From positions 29,659,792 to 29,723,791 of the forward strand of contig NC_072892.1 in the NCBI RefSeq assembly GCF_027943255.1: DNA of 64,000 nt. Reading direction: 5' to 3'. Shown one piece after another: positions 11,097 to 22,518 of this stretch (the stretch's first letter is position 1; every line of letters begins with the position of its first letter). The notes beneath the pieces were generated by a model, which saw only the letters and a list, made by a program, of their open reading frames with translations, made no database searches and was not told the origin of the DNA. The DNA comes from Anastrepha obliqua. Taxonomy: Eukaryota; Arthropoda; Insecta; Diptera; Tephritidae. The translations under genes were made by a program, and so were the position numbers.

Positions 11097-12077
11097 GTGT
11101 GTATCCCAGTATGTGTAGCAGTGTGTGTAGCAGTATCAACAACGCCAGAAATGGTTCGGAAAGTGAAGGCTCGACTTGAACGAAATCCACGTCGAAGTGG
11201 AAGAAAAATGGCCAAAGAATTGAAAACATCGCAAGACAGCATTCGGCGCATATTGAAAAATGAGCTCAAGGTCAAGGCTTATAAGTTCCAAAAAGCACAC
11301 GATCTTTCACCCCAGCAAAAAAAAGTTCGGTGCGAAATTTGCTCTTTGTTGTTGCGCTTGCACGAACGAGGCGAATTTCCCAATATTGTGTTTTCTGATG
11401 AAAAAAATTTCCCAATTGAGCAGTTCATAAACACTCAAAACGATAGTGTTTACTTGACCTCATACGAGAATTTCAGCCTACGTATGGCCACTCGAAGCGA
11501 TTTCCCATCGAAAGTAATGGTTTGGGCCGCAGTGACCGCTGATGGACGCTCTCCAATCGTTTTTATCGAGCCTGGTGTCTAAGTGAATGCGACTTATTAT
11601 CGGGAAAATGTTTTAGAAGCTGCTTTAGAGCCGTGGACACGCAAACATTTCGGTCGTAGACCATGGACCTTCCAACAGGACTCGGCACAGTCTCGTGTGA
11701 ACCAAGAATAGTTAAAAATCATGTTCCACACTTCATTTCGTCCACACAATGGCTTTCGAATTCGCCAGACGCAAATCCGATGGACTATTCCATCTGGTCC
11801 ATTTTGGAGAGCAAGGTGAGGACTAAAAAATATGCCAGTATGGATGCGCTGAAAAAAGCGATTATACGAGAATGGGCCAAAATACCTCAAGATCACATTC
11901 GTGCAGCATGCAACTCATTTTTTGACCGTTTGAAGGCTATAGTCAAGGCAAAAGGTGGTCATATCGAGCTAAAGCGAATATGTATGTTAAATTTGTTATC
12001 ATTTTTGAAGAAGTTGTCTTTGAAATCAATAAAAACTAATTTACAACAAAAAAGTGATGGTGTTTTGAATAGGTAAC
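11097..12077 (+). pseudogene. Tc1/mariner-superfamily transposase pseudogene, nearly full length
   Basis: The frame at 11097-11582 reads KVKARLERNPRRSGRKMAKE and KTSQDSIRRILKNELKVKAY (helix-turn-helix), then PNIVFSDEKNFPIEQF with the first catalytic aspartate, then KVMVWAAVTADGRSPIVFIE. After a stop (TAA at 11580) it goes on with YYRENVLEAALEPW, RPWTFQQDSA (second aspartate) and, in the frame at 11663-12076, NSPDANPMDYSIWSILESKV (third aspartate). It ends with YASMDALKKAI and FFDRLKAIVKAKGGHIE. One stop, one frameshift and a short loss after QQDSA separate it from function, so it is among the younger DNA-transposon relics here. Confidence 0.85.
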
Positions 12078-12079
12078 AC

Positions 12080-14540
12080 TTCATATCGTTCACCTTGCAT
12101 ATAACTCATGACTTGAAAAGTCCCGAGCCTAACACATAGATGGCACTAGTTTAATTGCATTCACCTCATTTTCTGTTAGTACTAATCTTAAAAAGAAAAC
12201 TGTTAAAATGCATGGCATTCTGTTCATTAGTTCTTGAGTTATTGAGCTAAGAGGACGTTACTTTTGTTATTTTCAAAACAACGGATCAATAAGAATTTCT
12301 ATAGCCCATTTTGAGGCAAAAGATAAATCGTTCTACTATACAAAAGTGATATTGAAATGTTGGAGCGACGCTGGAATGATTGCGTTGTTTTTAATGAATG
12401 AAGTTAATGAATGAAGTTAATTTTGAACAAAAATATCGTGCTTTCTTTGTTAGACTCTGGACTTTTTTGTCCATGTGTTATTTAATCCTATATGTTTTTA
12501 TTTTAAGTTGAAGGCTATGTTGGGTTAGGTGTTGTTCTTTTATATAAACATTATTACAAAATCAGTATAAAATAGAAGTTCGATAAATGCCTTAATATGC
12601 CATTTAAACGTATTAATAAAAAATGTTCAGCTTAAATATAACCTTTTGGCCACCCTCTGCGGTTATTGTCAACTAGAAATAAGAAAAAACTGTATTCTTG
12701 AGTCAATTTCCCTTGTCTTGTTTCCCATGATTAGCAAGTAGTTGGTCATGCAAATAAAATTTCAGTTAACCCGACTTCATCACTAAGACGCAAATAAACA
12801 AATTATGGCACGCACCCACTGCTTCTCTTCTATTGTCCCAGATTACCACGCACGATGCAGTTGTTCCAAAATCTGTGGATAACAATTAGGCACACAACAC
12901 TTTCTTACTAATACATTCACATATGTATGCATATGAACAAGTAATATTATATGGGAATGGGTTTGACCAGCCATACCTTGTAGCCTCATAAATTTAACCT
13001 AAATTACCTGCGGCTTAACTGGCTACGCAGTTTACTAAATACGGGTACGCCTGTACGTCTGCAAGTGAGCAAAAGCGTACATTCGTACGTCCATAAAACC
13101 CTTGCTAATTTGTTTAAGAAATAAAACTAGAAAATGCTCAGAACCCATTTAACAAACGAGGGTGGCTCTGTGTAATATATTTATGTAATATACATACATA
13201 TTTACGTATATAAGTTTAGAGGGTGAAAGGCATTCGACGCGTTAAAGGCATTCGATTGTCCAGTTTGATGAGTTTCCGGCAGGTTGTTTGTGCAAAATGA
13301 CACATAAATACTCACCTCGCCCTACATTAGTTCTTTTTTGATGGTACGCAAATTAAATTTTTTATATTCCAGCTGATTTTATTTGATACGCTTTTTAGTA
13401 GTAACTGGTTTTATTGTTTTTAATACTTTAAATGTACCATGCGGATAACAAAAATAACGCCCGGAAAGTCCATTTTATTCTGGGCCACCCCTGGAGTCGT
13501 ATTTGGAGCGCTCGACATTAGTCGGGTAACGCCTGACTTCTCCTACGACTGCATCCGAATACTTTGATATTAGGCTCATTTGGATACCTGTCAATAGAGA
13601 TATTGCAGAAAATTGCTGGGCGGATGAACTAACTATACAGAAGAACTTCAACGAGGTTTCCCTCAAAATGAAAGGGTTGGGGTTTTTTTAAACTCTGTGA
13701 TCTGCTTCTGGAAAGAGGGATTCCCGAGCGCTGAGTCAGTGCACAAACATGCAAATCGAAGGCGCTTGAAGAAGCTTCTAAAAACCGCAGCTCTCGAATT
13801 TTGTGGGCTTCTTTTCCGGACATTGTCCATTAGGTATCCACGCGGGGACACTTGCTTCCGAGTCTTTTTTACAGCAGTTGTTTGGACGATGAGGTGGCAT
13901 CACCTCGCACCATTTTCTCAGTTGTCAGGCTATCACCAAGCTAAGATTCAGATATCCTGGCTTTCAATTTTTTGCTGCACCTGCAGGTGTACATACATCA
14001 GGCTTCGATATCACAGACCTGATGAATTTCATCAGTGGTATAAAGCACTTAACACAATCGTAAGTAGTCATCATTCAGTGTTTTCTGCAACCCTCAAATG
14101 TAAACCGCTTTCCCTTAACCTTTCTTTCCCGTATATCCTCTTTTATTGTCTCTATGGCATTACAGTGGGCGAAATATGTATAATATTTCTTGCGTCTTGG
14201 GTCCTTGCGTGCTCATTCGTTTAACCAAACTAACCTGATCTAAATGACCTAGAAATTGGCTAATTTGAGAACAATTGAATGCCAGACGTGCAGAGTGGTT
14301 TGCCAAAAGCTTGATTTGCTCGAAAATGACTACCACTGGGGAACCGCATACACTTCTTCCAAAGTGGAAACTGAATATAGATCTATTCTAAAGCGGTATA
14401 CGATGTCTGGTGTTCTGGACACAAGTCAATTTCGGAAACTACATCGCTTCCTAGGAGGGGATCTGATCTTAAATCTATCAATTCTGCGCAACATTTTATC
14501 CTTAAGCTGAATCTCTGGATCAGATCCGTCTACATTGCGG
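12080..14540. other. No gene recognised
   Basis: The first 1.4 kb is AT-rich and featureless. From about 13470 the sequence is less AT-biased and holds overlapping open frames (13697-14224 +, 13629-13851 -), but I could not link them to a family. The right end merges into a non-LTR relic, so part of this may be decayed retroelement. Confidence 0.45.
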
Positions 14541-14544
14541 CAAT

Positions 14545-14840
14545 GGAGCTCACTTGTGAGATAACTAGACAGATCTGGGCTAGCAGAAATGGACACAGAA
14601 CTAAGTCCGTTATCAACCCAGACCCACTAGTTGGTATAATCACCGAGCACTACCTAATGGGAGCACATGGGAAACGTATGGCGGTTGCCCTTAGATGACT
14701 TCTGTCGCAGCTACAGGAACGAGGAGGAGGGGGAGAGTATTGAATGCTTCCTCTAGCACTATTCCTCTCTTGCCAAAACGCGATATCGCGGTCTAAACTC
14801 TTACTTCTTTGGATGTGTGGCAGACTAAGGATCGACAGCC
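14545..14840 (+). pseudogene. Non-LTR retrotransposon C-terminal relic
   Basis: Readable pieces in two frames: VINPDPLVGIITEHYLMG and AHGKRM, then RNEEEGESIECFL followed by HYSSLAKTRYRGLNSYFF. These match the region after RNase H of LOA/I-type elements (GH...GxHAxR...CRxC..EEETxEHxLCxCP..A..R), as at 18780-18980. Several stops interrupt it. Confidence 0.55.
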
Positions 14841-15214
14841 ATCCACAGTATTTTGTCGCTTATCCGAGTGACGAAATGGTTTCCCCACATCTGGAAAGTG
14901 GAGGGAGAACCTGAGTCCAAACTAGTGGTATCACAATGGGTCTCCAGGTCTAAGTAAGCGCTCTCTATATCCTTATGGAGAGTGGAAAATACCGAAACCT
15001 AAGCTAATCTAGTACAAGAACAATAATACAAGACTAGCGATGCGTGCAGTTGTTGAAGAAAAGAAAAAGCGTTTGTGTCTCGAGCAAAAATTTACCTACA
15101 CAATCACAAATGCCGCGTCAAATGTCAGAGGTTCTCTGTTTTTGCTTGTTACACTTTGCACCACTGGACAAACATTAGATTTGTATTTCTTGAAGGTCTT
15201 AACTTGGCGCATTT

Positions 15215-15442
15215 CTACAGTGTCTGGTGTTCCCAAAGCTCCAAAAATTTGAAGCTACCACAAAATGTATTTTCTTTCTTTCGAACTTTTCCGTAACGGA
15301 GCTGTCCATTGAATAACTCGTTATGAAAATTTTTCTTCAAATTGCCATCGACTACAAAAAAAAAAAAATAATGCTGGTTGTCAACTCTTATCTTCTTGCA
15401 TAAGGTAGGGCATTCACAGAGGAAATGGAAAATCGTACTCAC
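15215..15442 (-). pseudogene. Non-LTR retrotransposon extreme C-terminus relic
   Basis: The minus-strand frame begins STIFHFLCECPTLCKKIRVD, the cysteine-rich tail of I/LOA-type elements (CECP). The same block, better kept, is at 33596-33765 (ETIFYFLCEFPALWKNR). After about 25 residues the similarity fades. Confidence 0.5.
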
Positions 15443-16130
15443 AGGGTACCGGCTAGTAAATTATAATAAAAAACTAATGTGAAAAAATATTATAAAATAC
15501 TTCTGCAACTGGTGTAATTCTAGTCACCATCACACAAATACAAATCTTCACTAAATTCTTATGCAATCACCAAAATTTATTTATTAGTCCAAATTTTGAA
15601 TGCAGGGTTATTTTTCATGTTTGCACGAATTTTATGTATGAATGCGTATCTATGGCACAGCAAAGAAAACTACTCACGTGGGAAAACTCAGTTTGTGTTG
15701 AGATAGAGATTACAATCTTACAAAAGCCAACAAACACAAGCAGTAAATTTTGTTAAAGGAATAACCGTAGCTGGCGCGAAACTTGGCAATAAAGTAACTA
15801 AAGAAATTTTTACATGTATGGAGAGAGCAACGCTGCATGCGTAACTGAATAAGTAAGTGTCATGGAAGTGGTCCAATTCTTGCAGAAGTTATGGGTATCC
15901 AAAGGCTTCGGGCGGTAGTCAGCAAGAGAACAATGGTGCGTGCCATGTGAGTGAAAGTGTTGCCAGTCATTTCTTACTTTTGTGCGCTGCTGCCTTTCGT
16001 ATGCATTGTTGGCACCAAAAGGTCAATAAGTTGAAAACTGAGTCTGAACGATGTTTGTCATCGTGCGAAAGGGACATTAGGCTGACGACAGAGTGTATAT
16101 TCAGCAAATATTTTTTGCTGGCCAATTGAA
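15443..16130. other. No gene recognised
   Basis: No family motif in any frame. The open frame at 15857-16129 is an unexplained 90-codon stretch without recognisable features. Confidence 0.45.
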
Positions 16131-16131
16131 C

Positions 16132-17123
16132 GGTCTTACAAAAGACGCGCCTGGATGTTCTTTTAAAATAAACTATGTAAAACTTTACACACCTTCAGGT
16201 TTCTTTATTTTAAATCAAAATGCGGTTCTTAACAATTATGTGTGGAAAGAGATAACATCCAAGTGCCCACCATGAGCACATTCACAGGTAAAATGCGCCA
16301 AACAGTCAATCCATGAATGCCGAATTGTTGAGAAGGTCGAGATATCGATGTTGAAGGTTGTTCAGCAACACTTTGCGCTACAGCAACAATATTCTCAACA
16401 GAACGGTCTGCTCTTCTTCTTCTTAATTGGACACTCCAAGTGAATCCAAGTCCTTCTTCACCTGATCTTTCTAACGTAGAGGAGGCCTTTCTCTTCCTCT
16501 GCCCAGCAGCTGGTACCGCATCGAATACCTTCAAAGCCGGAGTGTTTCTACCCATTCGGACGACATGACCCAGCCAGCGTAGCCGCTGGATCTTTATTCG
16601 CTGGGCTATGTCTATGTCGTCGTAAAGCTCATACAGCTCATCGTTCCATCGTCTGCGATATTCGCCGTTCCTAACGTGCAAAGGTCCAAAAATCTTCCGC
16701 AGAATCTTTCTCTCAAACACTTCAAGCGTCGCTTCATCGGATGTTGTCTTCGTCCAAGCTTCTGCGCCATACGTTAGGACGGGCAGGATGAGAGTCTTGT
16801 AGAGTGTTAGTTTTGTTCGTCGAGAGAGGACTTTACTGCTCAGAACGGTCTGCTCTACTGGTCCTTTTTCTAGCCTCTTCCATCCTCTACAGAACCAGTT
16901 TCTTGAAATTTTTTAAGTAAACTTTGAATTGTCGACTCATTCGGAAGATTATTTCCATAAAACAAATTATGAATTTTGCGATATGTTGGCCTTAAAAATC
17001 GGCCATTTTCATAACAAATTTTGAATAATTTTAATCTGCTTGTCAAATGTCAAAGATGACATAAAAAAGGTACCGTCTAGGAAATATTCATTGCTGACAA
17101 CTAGGCGTCACTTCTGAAAGACT
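16132..17123 (-). mobile_element. Internally deleted Tc1-type element (copy 1), carrying an RTE insertion
   Basis: Ends are inverted: GGTCTTACAAAAGACGCGCCTGG on the left and, in reverse complement, AGTCTTTCAGAAGTGACGCCTAG on the right. Inside, on the minus strand, the N-terminal helix-turn-helix part is readable (KKFQETGSVE ... RSVENIVAVAQSVAEQPSTS, then QQFGIHGLTVWRI). It is joined directly to the last residues of a transposase (a GGHL block followed by a short C-terminus). The catalytic middle is absent. Copies at 46478-47005 and 49135-51936 have the same junction. A 428-bp RTE fragment is inserted at 16414. Confidence 0.75.
16414..16841 (-). mobile_element. RTE-clade retrotransposon 3' fragment with 15-bp target-site duplication
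   Basis: Flanked by identical 15-mers CAGAACGGTCTGCTC at 16399-16413 and 16842-16856. The minus strand encodes FERKILRKIFGPLHV, RRRWNDELYELYDDIDIAQR, IKIQRLRWLGHVVRM and ALKVFDAVPA, the C-terminal region after the RT in RTE-type elements. The 3' end is the short microsatellite AAGAAGAAG, also RTE-like. Relative to the sister copy at 50398-51144 it lacks about 100 bp near the 3' end, with the shared word TTGG at the break. It is 5' truncated. Confidence 0.85.
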
Positions 17124-17549
17124 CTTCACAAAGTAACATGGTAAAATTTGCAGTATTTTGTTTCTTGCATATGAAATTTTTGCATTTCGGTAACATAATA
17201 GGTTGTTCAATAAATTTTGCGGTTCGATAAGAAGAACACAATTATGTGTGTATGAATATTAGAAATCGAACATCGAAGCCCAAGTTCGGTCGTTCTCGAT
17301 TGAATATGAACTAAAATGGAAAATAAATATAATTTCCGATTCTAAAATACAAATTTTCGATAACTAGTTAAATATAATATATTTCATTGCTAAAAAGATA
17401 AAATTGTTAATGTGAAGGCATTAAGAAAATTTATGATATGGGTTTGTCTAAAAAAAAAATTTGTAAAAGAGGTGTTATTTCGATATTCAAAGAAAAATGC
17501 TATTTTTTAATATAAATGATCGGATGTTTATTTCATTATAACGAGGAAG

Positions 17550-17990
17550 GTATGCCGTTAATAGTGGAAAATAACATCAGGCAGATGACCACCACGACCA
17601 TGCTTGCAGGACAATATTCTTTTCATGAAATTTTCCATAACCGAATTGCAAAGTGGCTGCCCTATGTCCTCGATAGCCTCACAAGTTCCGTCTTTGAGGT
17701 CTTGAATCGTCCCTGGGCGGTTGGCGTAGACCTTCTCTTTCACGTGGCCTCAAAGAAAAAAGTCACAAGGTGTTCAATCACAAGATCTCGTTGGCCAATT
17801 GTGATCACCTCTTCGAGAGATAACACGGTCTGGAAACTTTTCCCGATCATCCCGAAGATCAATGGTTTCGTTGCTTGTGTGGCACGTAGCGCCGTCTTGT
17901 TGAAAATAAACGTTGTGCAGATCAATACCATCCAATCCGGCCATAAAAATCGTTAATCATCTCTCGATACCAATAGATAACACCTGTTAT
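17550..17990 (-). pseudogene. Tc1-type transposase, C-terminal fragment
   Basis: Minus-strand frames together read FNKTALRATQATKP or, in the alternative frame, a QQDGATCHTSNETIDL-like block with the second aspartate. Then come RGDHNWPTRSCD with TPCDFF (third catalytic region) and GHVKEKVYANRPGTIQDLKD. The end is CKHGRGGHLPDVIFHY and a stop. At least two frameshifts. The N-terminal half is not in the window. A GTTCAATAAATTTTGCGG sequence at 17203 may belong to a terminal repeat. Confidence 0.75.
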
Positions 17991-18169
17991 TGGAAAACCC
18001 TTTAGAATGCAAGGAATTGGCATTGCAATTTGAAAGAACAAAAACAAAAAAAAAAATGTGCCATCGGGTTAGCCCAACACCGTCAAGGGAAAACTATCAA
18101 AAGCAACGTGATTTTTGAGCGACATGACTTACACTTTATTATGCTAGGGCTATCTTTCCGAACAGGCAA

Positions 18170-19130
18170 GACTGGAAGGTGGGGAGAGTCGGCACGGATA
18201 TAGGTACCTCTGTTTTCACTGACGGATCCAAAATGGAATCTGGAGTGGCAGCGGGGATTTTCTCTAAATCAGCCATCATTTCGGTCTCCTTTGAACTACC
18301 GGAAACGAGCAGCGTTTTTCAAGCAGAGGTCTTCGCGATCCTGCAAGCATGAAAAATGCTTCGGGATCGCTGTTGGGAGGGAGACATTAATATTTTTCCG
18401 ATAGCCAAGCTGCGATCAAGGCACTGTCGTCGTCGTATTGCAGCTCTCTTCTGGTGAGCTCCTGTAAGGAGGAACTCAAACATTTCGATCGAGCAGGAAA
18501 CATCTCCTTTATCTGGGTTCCAGAACACAGGAATATAGAAGGAAATGAAGTTGCCGACGAGCTTGTCAGGAAGGGGTGGACAGAACCGGTTCCAGCTGTC
18601 CCCCTCGCAGACATCGGGGTCCCTTTGTCCGTTGTTAAAGGGAAACTACACAATTTCTTTTTACGAAAAGCGCAAGACAGATGGAGGTCTGTCTGATCGT
18701 GCGCTATTTCGAAAACACTATGGCCTCAATTCGATATAAACGTAATGCTTAAGGTGATGGGAATCCCCCGCTATCCAAACTCATTACGATGTTCACTGGT
18801 CACTGGGTGATCGGTACTCATGCGAAGAAGCTTGGAATTCCGTACAACCCCTATTACAGAAGCTGTGGGGATCCTGCAGAGAAAGAGACTGTGGAACACT
18901 TTCCCTGCAAATGTCCGGCTCTGGCGGCTAGGCGCTTGAGATTCCTTAGCGTGCCCTTTGGGGCTGACTTGAAGAAACTCTCCAGCCTAGATCCCTTTTC
19001 TCTCCTCCACTACACTGGATGGCTGTAGAAGGTTTTCTCTTCCCATAACTTTTCTTTGCACAGGTAATGGTCCATATTATGGTATCAAAACGGCACGTAA
19101 GTGCCACTTGAAGTGTGCCTCTTGCCATTT
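18170..19130 (+). pseudogene. Non-LTR retrotransposon RNase H domain and C-terminus (I/LOA type)
   Basis: An RNase H domain is readable in order: VFTDGSKMESGVAAG (first aspartate), FQAEVFAIL (glutamate), SDSQAAIKALSS (second aspartate), then FIWVPEHRNIEGNEVADELV (final aspartate). The tail continues FTGHWVIGTHAKKLGIPYN, CGDPAEKETVEHF and CKCPALAARRLR. RNase H after RT is known in I, LOA and related clades. Internal stops (for example after FAILQA) and frameshifts show it is dead. The sister tail at 55620-56054 is close enough to be the same family. Confidence 0.85.
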
Positions 19131-22075
19131 TACCTACCTAGCTACCATACTAAAATTGAAAAAGGTATAAAATTTTATAACCAGAAAATTTCTAAAGATT
19201 CTGATTAAAAACCCAAAATTTTGCTGATATTTTTGTGAAATTAGTTACATTTTTGTTTTGGTGATCTTCGAGTTATAAGACTTTTGTTATGCATTGAACT
19301 ACTACTATTACAGAATGTCGAATTTTTTAAAACAATTGTACGATTTGTTAACTTTGTTGAGGCGTAAGTCTTTCCATGATGAAATGACAATGAATGCTCA
19401 AAAAAATTATGTATTTAGTTTGACAGTACTCACGCGTTATCTGACAAAAAAGCCCTTTTAGAAAAAGTAGCAATCTGATAACCCTTTATAAGTTTCTATG
19501 GTTGCAAATCGGCATTAGCGCGTAAATTGAAAACTTTGGAGCCGTTTTTCTCGGAAGTTGGTTGTTTGGAATATGACAACCTTTTCGACTTTGTTTCCAT
19601 GCCTTTATGTCGCTGAACTTTATGGAATTGTTGAAATAATGAAAAATATGCACAAGCGGCGAAAAAATTTCAAATGGCTGCTTTTATTTATGCGTTCCGG
19701 ATTTAGAATGAAGTAAAACGGATTGAATGCGGAATACAGTGAATAAAGAATAAAAATGTATTATGCGCTTACAAATGCCTTCATTTCAATTCGATTGATC
19801 AGAATATTCTATTAATCCCAAATCAAAAGAAGAATGAAAATAATACGTTTGGTATATCCGAAACGTTCTAATGTCTAAATAAGCACATAAGTTTCTTCCA
19901 AACATTTGGAAAGAATAAAGAAAGATAGCTAATATTTATGAACTAGAAAATTCTATGTAGAATGGAAATTCAAAGAATGTCATACGCACATACATATGTA
20001 TGAACTAAATAAAGAATAAAACTGCTAGATTTTCACAAAAAGGTACCACAAACAAGTTTTTGAGCAGGTTTTTCCTAGTACTTCACATAAAATATGGCAC
20101 TTCCTTTCTCCACTCCAATTCCCATTTAATTCATCTGCTCTCTCATTTTTGAGGAAAAATTAAAACATTCTTTGAAGCGAATAATTCGCTTCTGAAAAGA
20201 TTTTTTATACTCGTTTCGCAGCGTTCGTAGCGTTCACTCTGCGGTCACAGCCTAAGAGCTGGAAGTCGTAAAGGCAAGCGACGAGCTCAACCGTTGGTTT
20301 GCTTAATTTTCGTTGGTCTCATTTACCGAAGTTGCCAGAGCGAGCGTGTGGGGCACAAGGACACAGGAAGGATAATGCACACACACACGCTGATTGCTAC
20401 CGATATGAGTACAGTGCCTAAGTAAACTGATTGGTGAAGCATGAAAATACAACAGAAAATGAAAACAAATCGAAAAGAGCTGAAAGCATTTTGAAACTAT
20501 TGAAAGCATTTATGAATTTAATGTCGGATAATTATCGTCATGTGACCAACTACCACAGATACGCACGATTCGGTGCGAACGCTTTTCGCCTGCCAGTGCA
20601 ACTTAAAGGTGCTTAATCACCAACGAAGGAGGACAACGCATATTAACTTTATCGTCATTTGCATCTCCTTACAATAATTACAACAGAATGTACCTATATG
20701 GAGTTGCTTGTGTTTAAAAAGATCAAACCACGAAGATAAGAGCCGAGGCGCACCAAATTATGTAAGTGAGCTAAAGCAAGGACGGGACCACAATGTGCGT
20801 TTACAATAAAGGTTTAAATTTGCTTTGCCTTGGCATTGTTTGTAAATTGAATGAACTATTTTAGTGTTTGGGTGATTTTGTCGATTTTAGTGCTTAATTT
20901 TGTACGAAGTTTTGGGTGAAATTTATCGTTTCTTAAGGCGAAACACTTTTACAAAGTTTCCGCGCATAAAGCCAAATAACTGCAATACCTCGAAACGAGA
21001 CTGTCATCGTTAAGATACAAATCTTTATAAACTCGTTACAGCAGTGAATGTATGAATGAGATGATAAAGTGAACGTTATGCAAATAAAAATTATGTATCC
21101 ACATAAATATACAAGCGTACGTTGGTTTTTTGTTTTGAAAAAGTTTTAGTTTAGAATAATTGCAAGAAATGTTCGATAAATTTACGCGTTTCTGCAACGG
21201 AGGATATACCTGCAATTTTTAATTTACGGTGAAGAACTTTTTTTTCTAGCTCCATCGCCATCGATAACTATGGTTTGATAGCTGAGTATAAAAAACTGTG
21301 TTAAGGCATCTTTCTGGTCTAGAGACGTGAAAATTGAAGGCGTTAAAAATTGAAGAAAAACAATCCCTATCAATTGAAAATCGTTTTTATTCGTTAGATC
21401 AATTCTTTACTTACAAAAAAATGTATATTTTTTTCAATGACAATAATAAAAAAAATTGCTTCCCCTGGCGTAACTGATTGGATCGCTCAGTCTGAAAAAA
21501 AAAATTCGGTCGATATTTCGCTATGGTGGGTAGCAGATTTACAAAAAAATTGTTTCTAGATATTTTTTCCGCTGAGAAACAAAAGAAAAAGGTTTTTTTT
21601 TCACGTTCTCGCTCTTAAAAAAAGGAGAAAAATTGATTATAAAAATAATAATTCTGCTACCCGCGAGCCACAAGTCTACTCAATAACATATAAAAACGAA
21701 AATGATAGAAAGAAGATTGCGCCCATCAGAGAGTGCGTGACGTCACGTTTTTCTGAGATGTGCAGTATTGCCAACCATTTGCTCTTCGCAATAAATTTAG
21801 TGCTTTTTTATACCGAAAATGAGAAAATTTTGAACTTACGTGTTTGTTTCTTTTTTTTAATTTAAAACTAACCGAAACTTTAAGTTAGAAAAAAACTGTA
21901 TTATTATACAAAAGAAGGTTAAAAAAGAGGTTGTCTGTAAAGTGGGTTTACTGACGATAGTTTAACGTGATAACGTCATAAGAAAATACTGATTGAATGG
22001 TTGCATTTTCAAAAGAAAATTTTAATTTTATTTGTTTGATAGATATTTTGTATGGATATAGAGAATGAGTTAACA
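19131..22075. other. No gene recognised; unique-looking AT-rich DNA
   Basis: No coding motif found. A GC-richer stretch at 20210-20630 with a CA run looks like a gene leader or regulatory DNA, but I can support no exon. At 21255-21280 there is a 24-bp match (TCGATAACTATGGTTTGATA and on) to the leader of the Tc1-type family at 5611. At 21940-21975 the word family GACGTTATCACGT seen at 24912 and 26391 recurs in reverse. TGACGTCA occurs at 21739. Confidence 0.4.
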
Positions 22076-22077
22076 TT

Positions 22078-22511
22078 AACATAACATAATATACTTTAAC
22101 ATAACATAACATAACATAACATAACATAACACAACACAACACAACATAACATAACATAACATAACATAACATAACATAACATAACATAACATAACATAAC
22201 ATAACATAACATAACATAACATAACATAACATAACATAACATAACATAACATAACATAACATAACATAACATAACATAACATAACATAACATAACATAAC
22301 ATAACATAACATAACATAACATAACATAACATAACATAACATAACATAACATAACATAACATAACATAACATAACATAACATAACATAACATAACATAAC
22401 ATAACATAACATAACATAACATAACATAACATAACATAACATAACATAACATAACATAACATAACATAACATACCATAACATAACATTACATTACATTAC
22501 ATAACATAACA
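22078..22511. repeat. ATAAC pentanucleotide microsatellite, about 430 bp
   Basis: An almost perfect (ATAAC)n array of more than 70 units from 22098, with ACAAC variants near 22131-22145 and ATTAC variants near its right end. The three overlapping minus-strand frames repeating MLCYV are artefacts of the period. It directly abuts the tandem array at 22519. Confidence 0.95.
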
Positions 22512-22518
22512 AATTACA

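Noticed and set aside
13475..14224. Protein-coding gene in 13.5-14.2 kb
   Set aside because: Frames overlap on both strands, show no domain, and adjoin non-LTR relics; more likely decayed repeat.
21948..22487. Long minus-strand frames repeating MLCYV
   Set aside because: Pure translation of the ATAAC pentanucleotide array; all three frames are open because the unit has no stop in that direction.
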